From assembly GCF_003611635.1 (NCBI RefSeq), contig NZ_RAVZ01000025.1, forward strand, positions 1 through 47,337: a stretch of DNA of 47,337 bases. The letters run 5' to 3'. The translations under genes were made by a program, and so were the position numbers. The notes beneath the pieces were generated by a model, which saw only the letters and a program-made list of their open reading frames with translations, had not been told where the DNA came from and did not search any database. Positions 46,357-47,337 of the stretch are shown in pieces; the stretch's first letter is position 1, and every line of letters starts with the position of its first letter. Source of the DNA: Corallococcus terminator (GTDB taxonomy: Bacteria; Myxococcota; Myxococcia; Myxococcales; Myxococcaceae).

Positions 46357-47337
46357 CTACGGCAGCGTGAGGATCTCCGCGCCCGTGTCGGTGACGAGCA
46401 GGGTGTGCTCGAACTGGGCGCTGCGCAGGCCATCCGCGGTGACGACGGTCCACTCGTCGTTCCAGGTGCGGTGGTCCCAGTGGCCCTGGTTGATCATCGG
46501 CTCGACGGTGAAGATCATCCCGGGCTGCATGATCGTGTCGGCCTCCGGCTCGTAGTAGTGGGGCACCTGGAGCGCGGTGTGGAAGGTCTCGCCAATGCCG
46601 TGGCCGCAGTAGGCGCGCACGACGCTGGTGCCGTTCTTCACGGCGTGGGCCTCCACCGCGCGGCCAATGTCGCTGATGGGCCGGCCGGGCTTCACCGCGG
46701 CGATGCCGATGTCCAGGCACTCCCTGGCCACCTGCACCAGCTTCTGGTGCTGGGGCTCCACGTTGCCGACGAGGTAGGTGGCGGAGCAGTCGCCGTGGAC
46801 GCCATTCAGGTAGATGGTGATGTCCAGGTTGACGATGTCGCCGTCCTCCAACGCGCGGCTGTCGGGGATGCCGTGGCAGATGACCTCGTTGACGGAGGTG
46901 CAGAGCGACTTGGGGAAGCGGTGGTAGTTGAGCGTGCTGGGGTAGCCGCCGCGCTTGAGGTAGGCCTCGTGGGCGATGGCGTCCAGCTCATCCGTGGTGA
47001 TGCCCACGCGCACGTGCTGGGCCGTCTCCACCAGCACCTGGGCCGCGGCCTGACAGGCGCGGCGCATGCGGGCGATGACGTCCGGGGACTTCACGTCGGA
47101 TTCATTCCGCGAGCGCGACGGACGGCCGGAGTCCGCGTATTCGGGCCGGCCGATGGTGATGGGCACCACCCGCTTGGGGCTGACGATGCCGGGGCGCACA
47201 CCCTGGCGGGCGGCGTCGGGGCCCTTCTTGCGGGCCTCCACGGTGTCGGAGCCACGGTGGCACTTCTTGTACTTGGAGCCGCTGCCGCACCAGCAGGCGT
47301 CATTGGGCCCGGGCAGCACGGCGGGGGCGGTTCGGGG
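46357..47337 (-). CDS. map: Type I methionine aminopeptidase with SEC-C motif, 5' end outside window
   Basis: Cytosolic enzyme that removes the initiator Met from new proteins. An N-terminal SEC-C zinc motif (CWCGSGSKYKKCHR) is followed by a spacer and the catalytic domain. Metal ligands are visible: Asp in NLDITIYL, Asp in HGDCSATY, His in CGHGIGETFH, Glu in FTVEPMI and Glu in QFEHTLL. A GTG at 47319 could be the start, but the frame stays open to the window edge (Thr-Ala-Pro-Ala before it) and relatives carry a few more residues, so the gene is treated as 5' partial. The SEC-C extension is common in one bacterial subgroup of MetAP and is thought to help ribosome or protein contacts. Confidence 0.94.
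   Translation of the reverse strand, partial: PRTAPAVLPGPNDACWCGSGSKYKKCHRGSDTVEARKKGPDAARQGVRPGIVSPKRVVPITIGRPEYADSGRPSRSRNESDVKSPDVIARMRRACQAAAQVLVETAQHVRVGITTDELDAIAHEAYLKRGGYPSTLNYHRFPKSLCTSVNEVICHGIPDSRALEDGDIVNLDITIYLNGVHGDCSATYLVGNVEPQHQKLVQVARECLDIGIAAVKPGRPISDIGRAVEAHAVKNGTSVVRAYCGHGIGETFHTALQVPHYYEPEADTIMQPGMIFTVEPMINQGHWDHRTWNDEWTVVTADGLRSAQFEHTLLVTDTGAEILTLP

Overview
The window is about 47 kb of high-GC DNA that looks like a chromosome segment of a fruiting myxobacterium (Myxococcaceae, most like Corallococcus or Myxococcus). The lineage call rests on a pullulanase with a MYXO-CTERM type sorting tail, a DUSAM-domain protein, a SitA-like polymorphic-toxin lipoprotein, many lipoproteins and the strong GC3 bias. 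No rRNA, tRNA, CRISPR array or insertion sequence was found. Both ends cut genes: msrA at the left, a SEC-C type methionine aminopeptidase at the right.

Left part (1-11.4 kb): msrA, a membrane M28 peptidase, then an accessory insert at about 3.03-6.35 kb with visibly lower GC. It holds a candidate defence gene, an OLD-family ATPase/TOPRIM nuclease fused to a C-terminal LexA/UmuD-like (peptidase S24) domain, followed by a small gene of unknown function. The insert ends in a 3' remnant of a Gfo/Idh/MocA oxidoreductase gene. Next come an Mpo1-like membrane protein, a myxobacterial hypothetical, a DUF3592-like protein, a PD-(D/E)XK nuclease-like protein, a small membrane protein behind two BlaI/MecI-type operators, and a SAM methyltransferase.

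Middle (11.6-29.4 kb): a complete fructose PTS operon, with EIIA-HPr-EI fused in one protein, 1-phosphofructokinase, and an EIIB-EIIB-EIIC permease in which both B domains keep the phospho-cysteine. It is followed by a GAF histidine kinase, a hot-dog thioesterase, a membrane metallophosphoesterase, a Cys-rich secreted protein, a di-heme DUF1111 oxidoreductase, a DUF4032 kinase-like protein, a lipoprotein alpha-amylase, and a toxin/immunity pair (AHH nuclease lipoprotein plus Imm11-SUFU immunity protein).

Right part (29.6-47.3 kb): an alpha-glucan use locus. On the minus strand lie a lipoprotein alpha-amylase, malK, malE, malF (with a large sensor-like N-terminal extension), malG, a DOMON-like secreted protein, an outer-membrane beta-barrel and a second DOMON-like lipoprotein. 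A surface-anchored pullulanase diverges from the amylase. The likely flow is debranching and hydrolysis outside the cell, passage through the barrel, capture by MalE (perhaps helped by the DOMON-like proteins) and import by MalFGK. A small DUSAM operon and map close the window.

The best candidate for an undescribed system is the OLD-S24 fusion: it keeps the nuclease motifs, the Ser/Lys dyad of LexA-type self-cleaving domains, and an Ala-Gly dipeptide in a LexA-like context about 32 residues before the serine.
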